Source: Micromonospora alfalfae (GTDB taxonomy: Bacteria; Actinomycetota; Actinomycetes; Mycobacteriales; Micromonosporaceae). From it: a stretch of DNA of 64,000 nucleotides. Under the pieces are notes generated by a model that searched no databases, was not told the DNA's origin, and saw only the letters and a list, made by a program, of their open reading frames with translations. The translations under genes were made by a program, and so were the position numbers. The stretch lies in the NCBI RefSeq assembly GCF_022230925.1, contig NZ_JAKKFH010000008.1, positions 186,001-250,000 on the forward strand, in the 5' to 3' direction. Below, one piece after another: positions 41,331 to 50,317 of the stretch (its first letter is position 1; each line of letters begins with the position of its first letter).

Positions 41331-43382
41331 ATGCGACTGACCAGGCGTACGTGCACCCTCTTCCTGGCGGCGGCGCTGGCCGGTCAGGTCGCTGTCGCGC
41401 CGGCCGACGCGGCCGGACCCGTGACGCCCGGCTCGCTCACCGCTGACTTCACCCGGGCCGCCACCGAGTTCGACGTGCCCCGGGACCTGCTGGTCGCCGT
41501 CGCCTACGGTGAGTCCCGGCTGGACGGGCACGGCGGCCTGCCCAGCCAGGCCAACGGGTACGGGGTCATGCACCTGGTCAGCAACCCCACCCAGCACAGC
41601 CTGGAGCGGGCGGCCACGCTCACCGACGAACCGGTCGACCGCCTGCGCTCGGTCACCGCCGCCAACATCCGCGGCGGTGCTGCTGTGCTCCGCGACCTGG
41701 CCGACGACGAGGGGCTGACCGGCGGGGCACGCGACCGGCTCTCCGCCTGGTATCCGGTGGTGGCGCGCTACAGCGCCGCCGTGGACGCGTCGACCGCCCG
41801 GCTCTACGCCGACCACGTCTACGACCTGCTGCGTACCGGAATCGCCGCCGGACCGGTTCGGGTCGCGCCCCGACCACTGCGACCCGAACTCGGCCGCTAC
41901 GCGGGGGTCGCCGCCGCGGGCGACGCCGGTGCGAACGCCGCGGCGGCGGTGCCGGAGTACGCGCCGGCCCGGTGGGTGTCCGCCTACGGCGGCAACTACC
42001 AGGCCGGCCGATCGGCGCGGATAACCACTGTGGTGGTGCACGTGACCCAGGGGTCCTACGCCGGCACGGTGAGCTGGTTCCAGAACCCGTCGGCGGGGGT
42101 GAGCGCGCACTACGTGGTGAAATCGAGCAACGGCGAGATCACCCAGATGGTGCGCGAGGGCGACACCGCCTACCACGCACGCTCGGCCAACCCGTACGCG
42201 GTGGGCATCGAGCACGAGGGGTTCGTGGACAACCCCGCGTGGTTCACCGACGCCATGTACCGGTCGTCAGCCGCGCTGACCCGCTACCTCTGCGACAAGT
42301 ACGGGCTACCGAAGACCCGTGCGTCGATCAGGGGTCACAACGAGCTGCCCGGCAACGACCACACCGACCCCGGGCCGAACTGGAACTGGAACTACTACAT
42401 CTCCCTTGTCAACGCCGGCGGCTCGGGTGGCCGGTACCTGGCGGGTTCACCGACGGACTTCACCGGCGACGGCCGCGACGACATCGTCGCGTTCACCCAG
42501 GGCAACCTCAACGACGTCTACGTGGCCACCTCCACCGGCTCCTCGTTCGCAGGGACGTCGGTGAAGTGGAACGACTTCTTCGGCCTCAACGGCGAGACCC
42601 TGCTGTCCGGGGACTTCAACGGTGACGGGCGCGACGACATCGTGGCCTTCACCCACGGCTCGCTCGCCGACGTGTACGTGGCGCTGTCGAACGGGTCGTC
42701 GTTCGCCGACGCCACCAAGTGGCATGACTGGTTCGCGCCGAACGCCGAGGTCGCCGCGGTGGGGGACGTCAACGGCGACGGACGCGACGACATCATCGCC
42801 TTCACCCACGACACCAACGCCGACGTGTACGTGGCGTTGTCCACCGGCACGGGTTTCGGCCCCGGCCTCAAGTGGCACGAGTACTTCTCGATCGCCGGCG
42901 AGTATCCGGCCCTCGGCGACGTCAACGGCGACGGCCGCGACGACATCATCACCTTCACCCAGGGGCCGGTCGCGGCATCGGACGTCATCGTCGCCCTGTC
43001 CACGGGAGCCTCGTTCGGGGCAGCACAGACGTGGCACGACCTGTTCGCCGTCGGGACGGAACAACCCCGCGTCGGGGACATCAACGGCGACGGCCGCGAC
43101 GACATCGTCACCTTCACCTGCAACGCCGACGCCGACGTCTACGCCGCCATCTCCACCGGCACCTCGTTCGTCGGCACCACAGTCAAGTGGAACGACCTCT
43201 TCTGCCTGCCCGGGGAATTCCCCTACCTGGGTGACTACAACGGCGACGGCAAGGACGACATCGTCGCCTTCACCAAGGGCAGCTTCAACGACGTCCACGT
43301 CGGCCTCTCCACCGGCACCAGCTTCCTCGGCGCCACCAAATGGCACGACTTCTTCGGCCTGCCCAACGAGACCACCTTCTGA
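41331..43382 (+). CDS. Secreted N-acetylmuramoyl-L-alanine amidase with transglycosylase-like and FG-GAP domains
   Basis: A 683-residue secreted protein. After the signal peptide (to about residue 28, ADAAG) comes a transglycosylase-like domain (about 35-150; AVAYGESRLDGHGG, then GYGVMHL), then an Amidase_2 zinc domain (about 215-360) with His in VVVHVTQG, HYVV and the GHNELPGNDHTDPGPNW motif, and six FG-GAP repeats (about 376-683). The amidase cuts the bond between MurNAc and the stem peptide. ATG 41331 follows GGAGACC, 19 bases after the upstream gene, so both are cotranscribed. Together they could remodel or digest cell walls. Confidence 0.85.
   Translation: MRLTRRTCTLFLAAALAGQVAVAPADAAGPVTPGSLTADFTRAATEFDVPRDLLVAVAYGESRLDGHGGLPSQANGYGVMHLVSNPTQHSLERAATLTDEPVDRLRSVTAANIRGGAAVLRDLADDEGLTGGARDRLSAWYPVVARYSAAVDASTARLYADHVYDLLRTGIAAGPVRVAPRPLRPELGRYAGVAAAGDAGANAAAAVPEYAPARWVSAYGGNYQAGRSARITTVVVHVTQGSYAGTVSWFQNPSAGVSAHYVVKSSNGEITQMVREGDTAYHARSANPYAVGIEHEGFVDNPAWFTDAMYRSSAALTRYLCDKYGLPKTRASIRGHNELPGNDHTDPGPNWNWNYYISLVNAGGSGGRYLAGSPTDFTGDGRDDIVAFTQGNLNDVYVATSTGSSFAGTSVKWNDFFGLNGETLLSGDFNGDGRDDIVAFTHGSLADVYVALSNGSSFADATKWHDWFAPNAEVAAVGDVNGDGRDDIIAFTHDTNADVYVALSTGTGFGPGLKWHEYFSIAGEYPALGDVNGDGRDDIITFTQGPVAASDVIVALSTGASFGAAQTWHDLFAVGTEQPRVGDINGDGRDDIVTFTCNADADVYAAISTGTSFVGTTVKWNDLFCLPGEFPYLGDYNGDGKDDIVAFTKGSFNDVHVGLSTGTSFLGATKWHDFFGLPNETTF
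42456..43379 (+). repeat. Six-unit FG-GAP repeat block, copy B
   Basis: Same length (924 bases) and unit order as copy A in the preceding gene; unit 5 in both has the odd TFTC-N/D-A opening and unit 6 a G-D-(A/Y)-N-G-D-G variant. Confidence 0.8.
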
Positions 43383-43399
43383 CCCCAGGGAGACCGCAC

Positions 43400-44392
43400 A
43401 TGTTCGACGTTCCCCCGTCCGCGTCGATCAGCCGGCGCCGGTTGATCGGTGGCTCGGCAGCGGCGGCCGCCGCCGGCCTGTTCGGCGGCGCCCTCGCCGG
43501 TTCGTCCGCCGCCCAGGCCGCCGGTGACGGGTACGGCCTGCGCATCGTCGACCGCAACGAGAACGGCGGCCGCCTCCAGTACTACCGCTTCGCCACGGAT
43601 GCCATCGAGTGGGACCCCGCTGTCAACGTGCTGCTGCCTGACGGCTACCACACCAGCGGCAAGCGGTACCCCGTGCTGTACCTGCTGCACGGCGGCAACG
43701 CCGACTTCCGCACCTTCCACCTTCAGGACAACGTCATCGGTCTGACCGCCGGCCGGGAGGTCATCGTCGTCATGCCGGACGCGTCGACCGGCTGGTACTC
43801 CAATCCGGTGAACAGCTTCGTGGGCCCGCGAAACTGGGAGACCTTCCACATCGCCCAGTTGCTCCCGTGGATCGACGCGAACTTCCGGACGTTCGCCGAG
43901 TACAACGGACGCGCGGTCGCGGGCTTCTCGATGGGCGGCTTCGGCGCGTTGAAGTACGCGGCCAAGTACTACGGCCACTTTTGCTCGGTCAGCTCGCACT
44001 CCGGGCCAGCCAGCCTGCGCCGGGACTTCGGGCTCGTCGTGCACTGGGCCAACGCCACCTCCGCCGCGCTGGACCTCGGCGGCGGCACCGTCTACGGGAT
44101 CCCGCTGTGGGACGAGGCCCGGGTCAGCGCCGACAACCCGGTCCAGCGCATCCCGAGCTTCCAGAACAAGCGGATCTTCCTGGCGGCCGGCACGTCACCC
44201 GACCCGATCAACTGGTTCGACACCGTCAACGAGACCCAGGTCCTTGCCGGTCAGCGCGAGTTCCGCTCGGCACTCGCCCGAGCCGGCATCCCGCACGAGT
44301 GGCGCGAGGTGCCGGGTGGGCACTTCTTCCGCCACGACCTGTTCGTCCAGGACCTCAACGGAATGCTCGGACGCCTACGCCGCGCGGGCTGA
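43400..44392 (+). CDS. Tat-exported esterase (esterase D / antigen 85-like fold)
   Basis: A 330-residue secreted alpha/beta hydrolase. The N-terminal SISRRRLIGG plus hydrophobic Ala/Gly stretch is a Tat signal. The nucleophile elbow is GFSMGG (Ser about 176), with LYLLHGG near residue 95 and a C-terminal His in VPGGHFF. This matches the PF00756 esterase family (S-formylglutathione hydrolase, mycolyltransferase, CE1). Substrate unknown. ATG 43400 follows CAGGGAGACC and is 17 bases after the amidase gene, so it belongs to the same operon. Confidence 0.85.
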   Translation: MFDVPPSASISRRRLIGGSAAAAAAGLFGGALAGSSAAQAAGDGYGLRIVDRNENGGRLQYYRFATDAIEWDPAVNVLLPDGYHTSGKRYPVLYLLHGGNADFRTFHLQDNVIGLTAGREVIVVMPDASTGWYSNPVNSFVGPRNWETFHIAQLLPWIDANFRTFAEYNGRAVAGFSMGGFGALKYAAKYYGHFCSVSSHSGPASLRRDFGLVVHWANATSAALDLGGGTVYGIPLWDEARVSADNPVQRIPSFQNKRIFLAAGTSPDPINWFDTVNETQVLAGQREFRSALARAGIPHEWREVPGGHFFRHDLFVQDLNGMLGRLRRAG

Positions 44393-44412
44393 CCCCGGTA
44401 GCGTCGACGGTC

Positions 44413-45123
44413 ATGGCCACCAGCGTCGACGTGCGTCGGGCACTCGCCAGCCTCGCCGATCCACGTCGAGCCGAGGCGTCGCGCCGGTTCCTCCAGATGG
44501 TCCCCGGTGGGTACGGCGAGGGCGACCGGGCCCTCGGTGTCTCCGTGCCCGACCAGCGCACGGTGGCCGCCCGGTTCTGGCGCGACCTCTCGCTGGCCGA
44601 GACGACGAAGCTGCTCATCGAAGGCGCGCACGAGGAGCGGTTGACCGCGCTGTTCATCCTGGTGCGGAAGTTCGCCGCTGGCGACGAGCCGCAACGGGGT
44701 CAGATCTTCGATATCGTCCTGGCCAACACCGGCCGGATCGACAACTGGGACCTGGTGGACTCGTCCGCGCCGTACATTGTCGGCCCCTGGCTGCTCGACA
44801 GGGACCGGAGCGTCCTGGACCGGTTGGCCGGGTCGAGCCTCGTGTGGGAGCGGCGCATCGCCATCATGGCGACCTTCGCCTTCGTCAAGGCCGGAGACTT
44901 CGAGTGGACCTTCCGACTCGGCGACCGGCTCCTGCACGACCCACACGACCTCGTCCGCAAGGCGGTGGGCTGGATGCTGCGCGAGGTGGGCAACCGGGAC
45001 AGAGCGGCGGAGGAGGAGTTCCTCTCCCGCCGCTACCGGGTCATGCCCCGGGTCATGCTGCGGTACGCGATCGAGAAGTTCGAACCGCAGCGTCGCCGCG
45101 ACTACCTGTCCGGTGCCCTCTAG
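44413..45123 (+). CDS. DNA alkylation repair protein (AlkD-like HEAT repeat glycosylase)
   Basis: A 236-residue all-helical protein of the AlkD family, which excises alkylated bases with a solenoid of HEAT-like repeats. The hallmark NWDLVDSSAPYIVG (about residues 113-126) holds the catalytic Asp region and a DNA-contacting Trp, and VGWMLREVGNRD matches the later conserved helix. ATG 44413 is 20 bases after the esterase stop. Its TAG stop overlaps that of the convergent flavoenzyme gene on the sequence CTAG. Confidence 0.87.
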   Translation: MATSVDVRRALASLADPRRAEASRRFLQMVPGGYGEGDRALGVSVPDQRTVAARFWRDLSLAETTKLLIEGAHEERLTALFILVRKFAAGDEPQRGQIFDIVLANTGRIDNWDLVDSSAPYIVGPWLLDRDRSVLDRLAGSSLVWERRIAIMATFAFVKAGDFEWTFRLGDRLLHDPHDLVRKAVGWMLREVGNRDRAAEEEFLSRRYRVMPRVMLRYAIEKFEPQRRRDYLSGAL

Positions 45124-47399
45124 TCGACCGGCTCAGCTGGTGGGATGGGGAAGTTCCGGTTGAAGACGTTGTCCGGGTCGTAGCTGGCCTTGATGGCGCG
45201 CAGCCGGCCGAGGGTGGGCTCGGGCCAGGCGTCCAGCAGTCGAGCCGGATCGGTGTCGCTTTCGAAGCTGAGATACAGGCCGTCGAGGTGCGGGTACAGC
45301 TCGTCCCACAGTTTGTCGAGGTGGGGCCGGCGGTCCGGGACCGTGGCGGCGAGTACCGAGAAGTTCTGCTCCCGGTGCGGGTAGGCGGTCGCGTCGCGGG
45401 TTACGTCGTTGACCGCCCCGCCGACGGATCGGAACTGCATGATCATCACGTCGCCGGAGTGGATCATGTTTTCCATGAGGTCGGCGGCCTGCGGTGTGAC
45501 GTGGTGCAGCAGACCGCTTCGGGTGTCCTTCAGCCCCTGCCCCCGATGCTGGTTGCCGGGCGGCGCGACGATCGCCGGGTACGGCACGAGCTGCGCCTGC
45601 TGGTCGAGAATCGGTCCGATCTCCAGGAACGGGCTCAGGGCGGACTGTGCCGCCTCGACGTCCGCACCGGCGTAGACGAGGGTGACCTGGGCAGCCGGGG
45701 GGTTGCCACGGCGGCCGGGAAAGAGGGAGAGGAAGCTCGTCAACTCCCGTGGCGCGTCCTCGACCAGTTGGCCCCACCGGCGCAGCAGTCGGGCGGTGTC
45801 TGTCGCGTCCGCGACGAGCTGGGCGTAGACGACCTTGTCGACCTCGTACGCCTCCAGCTCAAGCGCGGTGACCACCCCGAAGTTCCCACCGGCGCCGCGG
45901 ACGGCCCAGAACAGGTCGGGGTGATGCTCGTCGTCGACGCGGAGCAGCCGGCCGTCCGCTGTGACGATCTCGGCGGCGACGACGTGATCGATGGTCAGGC
46001 CGTGCTTGCGCGCCAGGTATCCGACGCCGGCGGTGGTGGCAAGACCACCGACGCCCACGTCTCCGTAGTCGCCCGAGCTCATGGCCAGGCCGTACGGGGC
46101 AAGCGCCTGGGCCACGTCGCCCCAGCGGGCACCCGGCTCCAGCCGCACCCGGCGTGTCGCCCGGTCGAGCACCTCGACCTTCTTCATCCTCGACATGTCG
46201 ATGACGACTCCCCCGTCGTTCGTCGACCGGCCGCTGATGCCGTGCCCGCCGCTGCGCACCGACAGCGGCACATCCTGCGTCCGGGCGTACGACACGGCGT
46301 CGACCACCTCGGCGGCGTTCCGCGGACGGATCACCAGGGCCGGCGAGCCGTGCCAGCTGTAGGTGTGGCGTACCCGCTCGTACTCCTGGTCACCGGGCTC
46401 GACGGACCTGTCGGCCAGCGACGGGGGCAGCGCGTCGTAGTCGAGGCCGGGGTGCCGCTCGGCCAGCGCGACGCTCGTGCGGACCGGCCCGACGCCGCCC
46501 TCACCCCCGGTGCGCTCCCTGGCGACCGCCTCCCGCAACGCGGGGGCGATCTCCTGCCCGAGGGTCTGGATGAGGCGTGGGTCGTCGCGCCCGATCAGGA
46601 AGGTGCTGAACCCCTCCTCCAGGACCAGCGGAAGCAGTTGGTCGACCCACTGCTCGACGGGCCCCTGGAGGAAGCCGCTGCTGCGCGACGAGACGTCGAC
46701 AGTGAACAGGTTGAGCAGCCGCCTGATCTCCCGGGGCTCGCGGCCCGCGGCGACGGCCGCCTCGTCGATGAGCCGGTTGGCGGTCACCCGGTCCGGAGAT
46801 CGCAGGTATTCCAGCGTCGGCAGCCAGCCGTTGGCCTTCTGGCCGGTCAGGGCCAGCATCTTCGGCTGGTACGCGCCGAGCCAGATGTCGATGTCGTGTG
46901 CCGGCTTCGGGCCGCGCTGCATTCCGGGTACCGGGTAGTACTCCCCGTCCAGCCGCAGCGGTCCGGTGGCGGTGTCGTCCCAGACGCCGCGCAGAACGTC
47001 GATAGCCTCCCGCAGGGCCGCGACTCCCTGCCCCGCGGTCAGCCGACGTGCGCCCATGCCCTCGATTCCGTCCCAGAACGCGCCGGCGCCGAGGCCCAGT
47101 TCGAAACGGCCGTGCGACAACCGGTCCAGGCTCGCCGCGGCCCGGGCCAGCACGGCCGGCGGGCGCAGCGGCAGGCTGAGTACGTTCCCGGAGATCCGGA
47201 GCCGCTCCGTGCGGGCGGCGACCCAGCTCAGCAGGGTCCAGGTGTCGAGGAACTCCGCGTTGTACGGGTGGTCCTGGAAGGTGACCAGGTCCAGCCCTGC
47301 CGCCTCGGTCAGCTCGGCCAGCGCCACCACCTGATCCGGGTCGTGCACGCTGGGTGTCAGGAACGACCCAAACCGGAGTTCGTGCCCGTAGTCCGACAT
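45120..47399 (-). CDS. Fusion of LLM-type flavin oxidoreductase and BBE-like FAD oxidase
   Basis: A 759-residue two-enzyme fusion. Residues about 8-320 form a luciferase-like (LLM, F420/FMN-type) barrel (FGSFLTPS..., 'LELGLGAGAFWDGIEGMG'-like core). From about 375 a PCMH-type FAD domain begins, with RSGGHGISG holding the His that links covalently to FAD in berberine-bridge enzymes, and the protein ends with a BBE domain (YDPDNVFNRNFPIPP). The two halves normally occur as separate proteins. A combined redox cascade on one substrate is an inference. ATG 47399 was preferred to GTG 47414. Divergent from a MarR gene. Confidence 0.85.
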   Translation of the reverse strand: MSDYGHELRFGSFLTPSVHDPDQVVALAELTEAAGLDLVTFQDHPYNAEFLDTWTLLSWVAARTERLRISGNVLSLPLRPPAVLARAAASLDRLSHGRFELGLGAGAFWDGIEGMGARRLTAGQGVAALREAIDVLRGVWDDTATGPLRLDGEYYPVPGMQRGPKPAHDIDIWLGAYQPKMLALTGQKANGWLPTLEYLRSPDRVTANRLIDEAAVAAGREPREIRRLLNLFTVDVSSRSSGFLQGPVEQWVDQLLPLVLEEGFSTFLIGRDDPRLIQTLGQEIAPALREAVARERTGGEGGVGPVRTSVALAERHPGLDYDALPPSLADRSVEPGDQEYERVRHTYSWHGSPALVIRPRNAAEVVDAVSYARTQDVPLSVRSGGHGISGRSTNDGGVVIDMSRMKKVEVLDRATRRVRLEPGARWGDVAQALAPYGLAMSSGDYGDVGVGGLATTAGVGYLARKHGLTIDHVVAAEIVTADGRLLRVDDEHHPDLFWAVRGAGGNFGVVTALELEAYEVDKVVYAQLVADATDTARLLRRWGQLVEDAPRELTSFLSLFPGRRGNPPAAQVTLVYAGADVEAAQSALSPFLEIGPILDQQAQLVPYPAIVAPPGNQHRGQGLKDTRSGLLHHVTPQAADLMENMIHSGDVMIMQFRSVGGAVNDVTRDATAYPHREQNFSVLAATVPDRRPHLDKLWDELYPHLDGLYLSFESDTDPARLLDAWPEPTLGRLRAIKASYDPDNVFNRNFPIPPAEPVD

Positions 47400-47454
47400 T
47401 GTCTCACCATCCACGCGATCGTTTGATCAACTCATGATGTTCTGTGCCTATCGT

Positions 47455-47465
47455 TTGTCAGACAA
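47455..47465. promoter_or_regulatory. Short palindrome in the flavoenzyme-MarR divergent promoter
   Basis: TTGTC-A-GACAA, with imperfect extension to either side, midway between starts at 47399 and 47544. Candidate MarR operator; arms are only 5 bp. Confidence 0.4.
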
Positions 47466-47543
47466 CCTATCTTGGTCGCCAATCATTCCTGGGCTGTCGC
47501 GATGTCGGATGATGATCAACGCGCCGGCCACTAGCATCGGGAC

Positions 47544-48068
47544 ATGTCCGTGACCGATCCGTGCGAGCTGCCGGCCGACCGCAAGCGCGGCTCGAACTTC
47601 GGTTGGTCGCTGGGCATGGTGCTGCGCCGCTGGCAGGAGCGCGTCGAGGAGCTACTGAAGGACCTGCCGCACGGCAGTCGGGGGTACCACATCCTGGCCG
47701 TCGTCGTGCACGAGGAGGTGCCCACGCAGGGCGCCCTGGCCGCTCGCCTGGCCATCGACCGCAGCGTGCTGACCTACGTCATCGACGACCTGGCGAACGC
47801 CGGTCTCATCGAGCGCAGGCCCGACCCCCAGGACCGACGGGCCCGACGGGTGGTGGCCACCGAACGCGGACGCCAGACGCTCGCCGAGGCCGAGCGGCGG
47901 GTCACCCACGTCGAGGACCACGTCCTGGGTGGGTTACCCGAGCAGCAGCGCGAGGTCTTTCGTGACCTCGCCGCCCGGGCCGCCGAAGCGATCCACGCCG
48001 CCGCACCCGCCACGGACCCCTGCGTGGCGGTGCAGAGCGTCCTCCCGCCAGCCGACCAGACCAGCTGA
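47544..48068 (+). CDS. MarR-family transcriptional regulator
   Basis: A 174-residue winged-helix regulator: recognition region 'TQGALAARLAIDRSVLTYVIDDLANAGLIERR' and wing 'PDPQDRRARRVVATERG' in the normal MarR arrangement (about residues 55-110). The divergent arrangement with the LLM/BBE fusion suggests that it controls that gene in response to its substrate. ATG 47544 is used; the ribosome binding site is weak (ATCGGGAC). Confidence 0.85.
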   Translation: MSVTDPCELPADRKRGSNFGWSLGMVLRRWQERVEELLKDLPHGSRGYHILAVVVHEEVPTQGALAARLAIDRSVLTYVIDDLANAGLIERRPDPQDRRARRVVATERGRQTLAEAERRVTHVEDHVLGGLPEQQREVFRDLAARAAEAIHAAAPATDPCVAVQSVLPPADQTS

Positions 48069-48090
48069 CCGTCAGTGCCGCGCGGCGGCG

Positions 48091-48924
48091 TCAGCGCTTG
48101 CGGCCCACCCCGCCGAAGGCATCGATGTCGGCAGGCGTGTCGACAGCGTCGTCCGGTCGCCACTGCGGGCACGGCACGACGCCGGGCTCGACCAGCTCCA
48201 AGCCGTCGAAGAAGCCGGCGATCTCGTCGGGCGAGCGCAGAGTGTACGGAGTCGCGCCGCTGTCGTTGTAGTCGTCCTGCGCCTGCTGCATCTCGGCGCT
48301 GATCAGGCTCGTGCCGTCGTTCAGCGAGAGGTAGCTGCCACTCGGCAGCGCCGCCACCAGCTGCCTGGTGACCGAACGGGCCGCCTCGTAGTCGGGCACG
48401 TGACCCATGACGCCACTGAGGATGAGACCAATCGGCTGCGCGAAGTCGAGCGTCTTGCCGGCCTCGGAGATGACAGCGGCCGGGTCGCGCAGGTCGCCGT
48501 CGATGTAGGCGGTCCTGCCCTCGGGCGTGCCCACCAGCAACGCGCGCGCGTGCACCAGCACCAGCGGGTCGCTGTCGACGTAGACGATCCGCGCGTCCGG
48601 GGCGATCCGTTGGGCCACCTCGTGCGTGTTGTTGGCGGTCGGCAGCCCGGTGCCGACGTCGAGGAACTGGCGGATGCCCGCGTCGGCAGCGAGGAACATG
48701 ATCGAGCGGACCAGGAACTGCCGGGAGGCCCGGGCCACGTCGACGACGCCGGGGAAGACCTGGCGATACTGGTCCCCGGCCTCGCGGTCGACAGCGAAGT
48801 TGTCCTTGCCACCGAGCCAGTAGTTCCAGATCCGCGCCGAATGCGGCACCGACGTGTCGATCTTCTGCTGCACGCCAGCCTCACCGGCCTCGACCCGGCC
48901 GGTCGTCGGTGATTCCATGGTCAT
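48091..48924 (-). CDS. SAM-dependent methyltransferase, DUF574 family
   Basis: A 277-residue actinobacterial methyltransferase. Hallmarks are VPHSARIWNYWLGGKDNF at about residue 26, SAM-binding FLDVGTGLPT at about 89 and YVDSDPLVL after it. Members are very common in Streptomyces and Micromonospora; most lack a known substrate. ATG 48924 was chosen for the GGGGGAG ribosome binding site; sequence open further upstream is not family-like. It converges with the MarR gene. Confidence 0.87.
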   Translation of the reverse strand: MTMESPTTGRVEAGEAGVQQKIDTSVPHSARIWNYWLGGKDNFAVDREAGDQYRQVFPGVVDVARASRQFLVRSIMFLAADAGIRQFLDVGTGLPTANNTHEVAQRIAPDARIVYVDSDPLVLVHARALLVGTPEGRTAYIDGDLRDPAAVISEAGKTLDFAQPIGLILSGVMGHVPDYEAARSVTRQLVAALPSGSYLSLNDGTSLISAEMQQAQDDYNDSGATPYTLRSPDEIAGFFDGLELVEPGVVPCPQWRPDDAVDTPADIDAFGGVGRKR

Positions 48925-49209
48925 GACGAACTCCCCCGTGTCGAACGCGTACGCGACGTCGTCGCGGGACGGCCCAGTCGAGGAAGTGGCCACCCGTGAC
49001 CGTGCCACGGTATAGAAGGCCGAGGATTCACACCACACCCTGTCACTCCACAAGTGACACGGCTGTCTGACGCACCCGCCATGCTGGAACCGCGAGCCCC
49101 TGTCCGGCTCTGTTCGGCGCACCCACGGTCCGGCCGGTCCCTCCCGCGAGGGAACGCCTTCCCCCGTCAGCGGGGCCCGCCCACCGCGGGACGCCAGCAG
49201 GATCGGTGC

Positions 49210-50145
49210 ATGACGACATCGACACAGATCGTCGGACGGAGCCTCCATGGCCTGACGTACGCAGTGCTCGGCTGGGCCGTGGCATACGGGGGCGTGCGTC
49301 TGGCCTGGACGGTCGGCGAGGCTCCGGAGTTCGGGCGGCTCGGGTTCGACCTGCTCGGCTTCACCGGCTGGTGGTCGGTGGCGTTGTGCGCGGCCGCGGG
49401 CGGGCTGGCGGTTGCCCTGGACCGGGTGGCGACCTGGCGGCCAGCGCTTGCGGGGCTCGCCTGGGCTGTCGCCGGAGCGCTGGTCGCGGCAGCCGCGATC
49501 CTGCTGCCGGAGCTGGTGGGCTTCCTGCTGTTCACCGTCGGCCCGTTCTTCGACCCGCTGGCGTTCGTCAGCCGGCTCGGTTGTGTCACCGGAGCGGTGC
49601 TGCTCGCTCTGGCTACCGCGCGTTACCAGCGGCGCACCCGGGGCGACTGTCCAGCCTGCTGCCGGACAGTTCGACCGGGTACGCGGCGCTCGGCGCCCGC
49701 GCGGTGGGCGCGCTGGGCCGCGTGGGCCGCTGTGGGCGGTCTGGTGACCCGCTTCGCGGCCCAGTTCGTGGTGGGGTTCGACCGCGTCGACCAGAGCGCC
49801 TCCCTGCTCGGGTTGGAGATCGGCCTGGTGCTGGCCGGAGTGCTGTTGCCACTGGCGCTGGCACACCACTGGGGTGAGGTCTGGCCGGAGTGGGTTCCGC
49901 TGCTCGCCGGGCGCACCATTCCTCGTCTGCTGCTGCTGGCGCCCGGCTTCGGGCTCGGCACCGGCATCGTGGCCTACTTCGGGATGGGGATGGCGCAGGT
50001 GATCTCGGACTCGCACAGCGAGTTCTCCGACGCGTTCCTGTGGGTGGCGATGTCGGCGTACCTCGTCATGGGGGTGGGCCTGGTGATCGCGTCCACCGAC
50101 TACCACCTGCGCACTCGCCGGCAGTGCGGCGCCTGCGGCCGGTGA
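49210..50145 (+). CDS. Polytopic membrane protein of unknown function
   Basis: A 311-residue protein with about seven or eight hydrophobic helices (for example 13-32, 46-66, 77-100, 105-125 and 190-300). Two Cys pairs in basic loops, CPACC (about residue 146) and CGAC near the C terminus (about 307), could bind metal or form disulfides. No family was recognised. ATG 49210 follows AGGATC. The upstream 285 bases (48925-49209) contain promoters for this gene and the divergent methyltransferase, without other visible features. Confidence 0.65.
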   Translation: MTTSTQIVGRSLHGLTYAVLGWAVAYGGVRLAWTVGEAPEFGRLGFDLLGFTGWWSVALCAAAGGLAVALDRVATWRPALAGLAWAVAGALVAAAAILLPELVGFLLFTVGPFFDPLAFVSRLGCVTGAVLLALATARYQRRTRGDCPACCRTVRPGTRRSAPARWARWAAWAAVGGLVTRFAAQFVVGFDRVDQSASLLGLEIGLVLAGVLLPLALAHHWGEVWPEWVPLLAGRTIPRLLLLAPGFGLGTGIVAYFGMGMAQVISDSHSEFSDAFLWVAMSAYLVMGVGLVIASTDYHLRTRRQCGACGR

Positions 50146-50173
50146 CGGCACCATCGCGCTCAGGCTGATTGCA

Positions 50174-50201
50174 TTGACAGGATTCGTTATACGAATTAAC
50201 T
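50174..50201 (+). promoter_or_regulatory. Promoter of the GH30 gene
   Basis: TTGACA (50174-50179) is followed after 16 bases by TTAACT (50196-50201), a weak -10. The spacer contains the palindrome ATTCG-TTATA-CGAAT (50182-50196). This AT-rich stretch stands out from its surroundings. Confidence 0.5.
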
Positions 50202-50217
50202 TTCTGAATCAAGCACC

Positions 50218-50231
50218 TGGGAGCGCTCCCA
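50218..50231. promoter_or_regulatory. CebR-type operator
   Basis: A perfect 14-bp palindrome TGGGAGCGCTCCCA, identical to the known CebR (cello-oligosaccharide-sensing LacI repressor) operator of actinobacteria. It lies just downstream of the promoter, about 87 bases before GTG 50318. Confidence 0.85.
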
Positions 50232-50317
50232 ATCCCCCACCGCACAACCACCGCTGATCTCGCCGCAGACGAGCCCTCCCGAGGCGTGGATGCCACCACC
50301 ATCTCAGGAGGAGTTTC

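Noticed and set aside
44244..47426. A 1060-codon plus-strand open frame
   Set aside because: Overlaps the AlkD-like gene in another frame and lies antisense to the LLM/BBE fusion; no family similarity.
48925..50154. Long N-terminal extension of the DUF574 methyltransferase
   Set aside because: Lies antisense to the membrane protein gene; methyltransferase homology and GGGGGAG place the start at 48924.
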